Below, piece by piece: positions 63,960 through 64,000 of a DNA stretch of 64,000 nt. The stretch lies in assembly GCA_018340805.1 (NCBI GenBank), contig JACMZG010001913.1, positions 39,008,771 to 39,072,770 on the forward strand, written 5' to 3'. Source of the DNA: Microvelia longipes. Taxonomy: Eukaryota > Arthropoda > Insecta > Hemiptera > Veliidae. The notes beneath the pieces were generated by a model, which saw only the letters and a program-made list of their open reading frames with translations, was not told the origin of the DNA and did no database searches. The position numbers and the translations under genes are program-made. Positions within the stretch are counted from its first letter, which is position 1. Every line of letters begins with the position of its first letter.

Positions 63960-64000
63960 ATCTCTCACTGTCAATTACCTTGCTATACTCAATTGAGTTT

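Overview
The window is AT-rich, intron-rich animal DNA, most likely from an insect with a large, repeat-laden genome. The evidence is spliced metazoan genes with long introns, a Pao-type LTR retrotransposon, non-LTR and Penelope-like relics, hAT-like elements with 8-bp target duplications, and many MITE-like palindromes. I see no sign of bacterial or organelle DNA. The species cannot be named from sequence alone. An assembly gap of 462 N lies at 32786-33247.

Layout. (1) About 1-13065, + strand: a drebrin-like/Abp1 actin-binding adaptor, ten coding exons, 5' exon(s) not found. It has an ADF-H domain, a charged coiled coil, a low-complexity linker and a C-terminal SH3 domain; its introns carry hAT-like elements, a non-LTR RNase H relic and hairpins. 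(2) 13066-29350: no host gene. It holds a mariner-like relic, a MITE, a dead BEL/Pao element (18127-23555), CAGTTGACAG-type MITEs and a 290-bp inverted repeat with hammerhead-ribozyme-like cores. (3) 29351-33600, +: two or three exons of one or two small genes resembling ciliary microtubule-associated proteins, with a Penelope-like GIY-YIG relic in the intron and the gap before the last exon. (4) 33938-35800: a foldback element and a LINE 3' fragment with its poly(A) tail. (5) 36151-36813, +: an intact single-exon CHMP5/Vps60 (ESCRT-III). (6) 45096-60355, - strand: DCAF10 (WDR32), a WD40 substrate receptor of CUL4-DDB1 ubiquitin ligase. All 11 coding exons can be joined in phase to 637 residues. 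(7) 60356-64000: repeats only, including another hammerhead-bearing inverted repeat with a 14-bp target duplication.

The host genes are unrelated housekeeping or structural genes (actin/endocytosis, cilia, ESCRT, ubiquitin) and show no operon logic. The most unusual content is in the repeats. A family of about 290-300-bp snap-back elements has, on each arm, a compact type-I hammerhead-like core (CTGAAGA, stem II, GAAA, CGTC, with flanking ATCC/GGAT pairing). Two copies are flanked by 13-14-bp direct repeats, and one sits inside a DCAF10 intron, nested with a hAT-like element in an older repeat. A second family with a different hammerhead-like core flanks an (AT)n tract in another DCAF10 intron. 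This fits non-autonomous Penelope-like retroelements, which are known to carry hammerhead motifs; the inverted two-ribozyme arrangement is the part worth testing.
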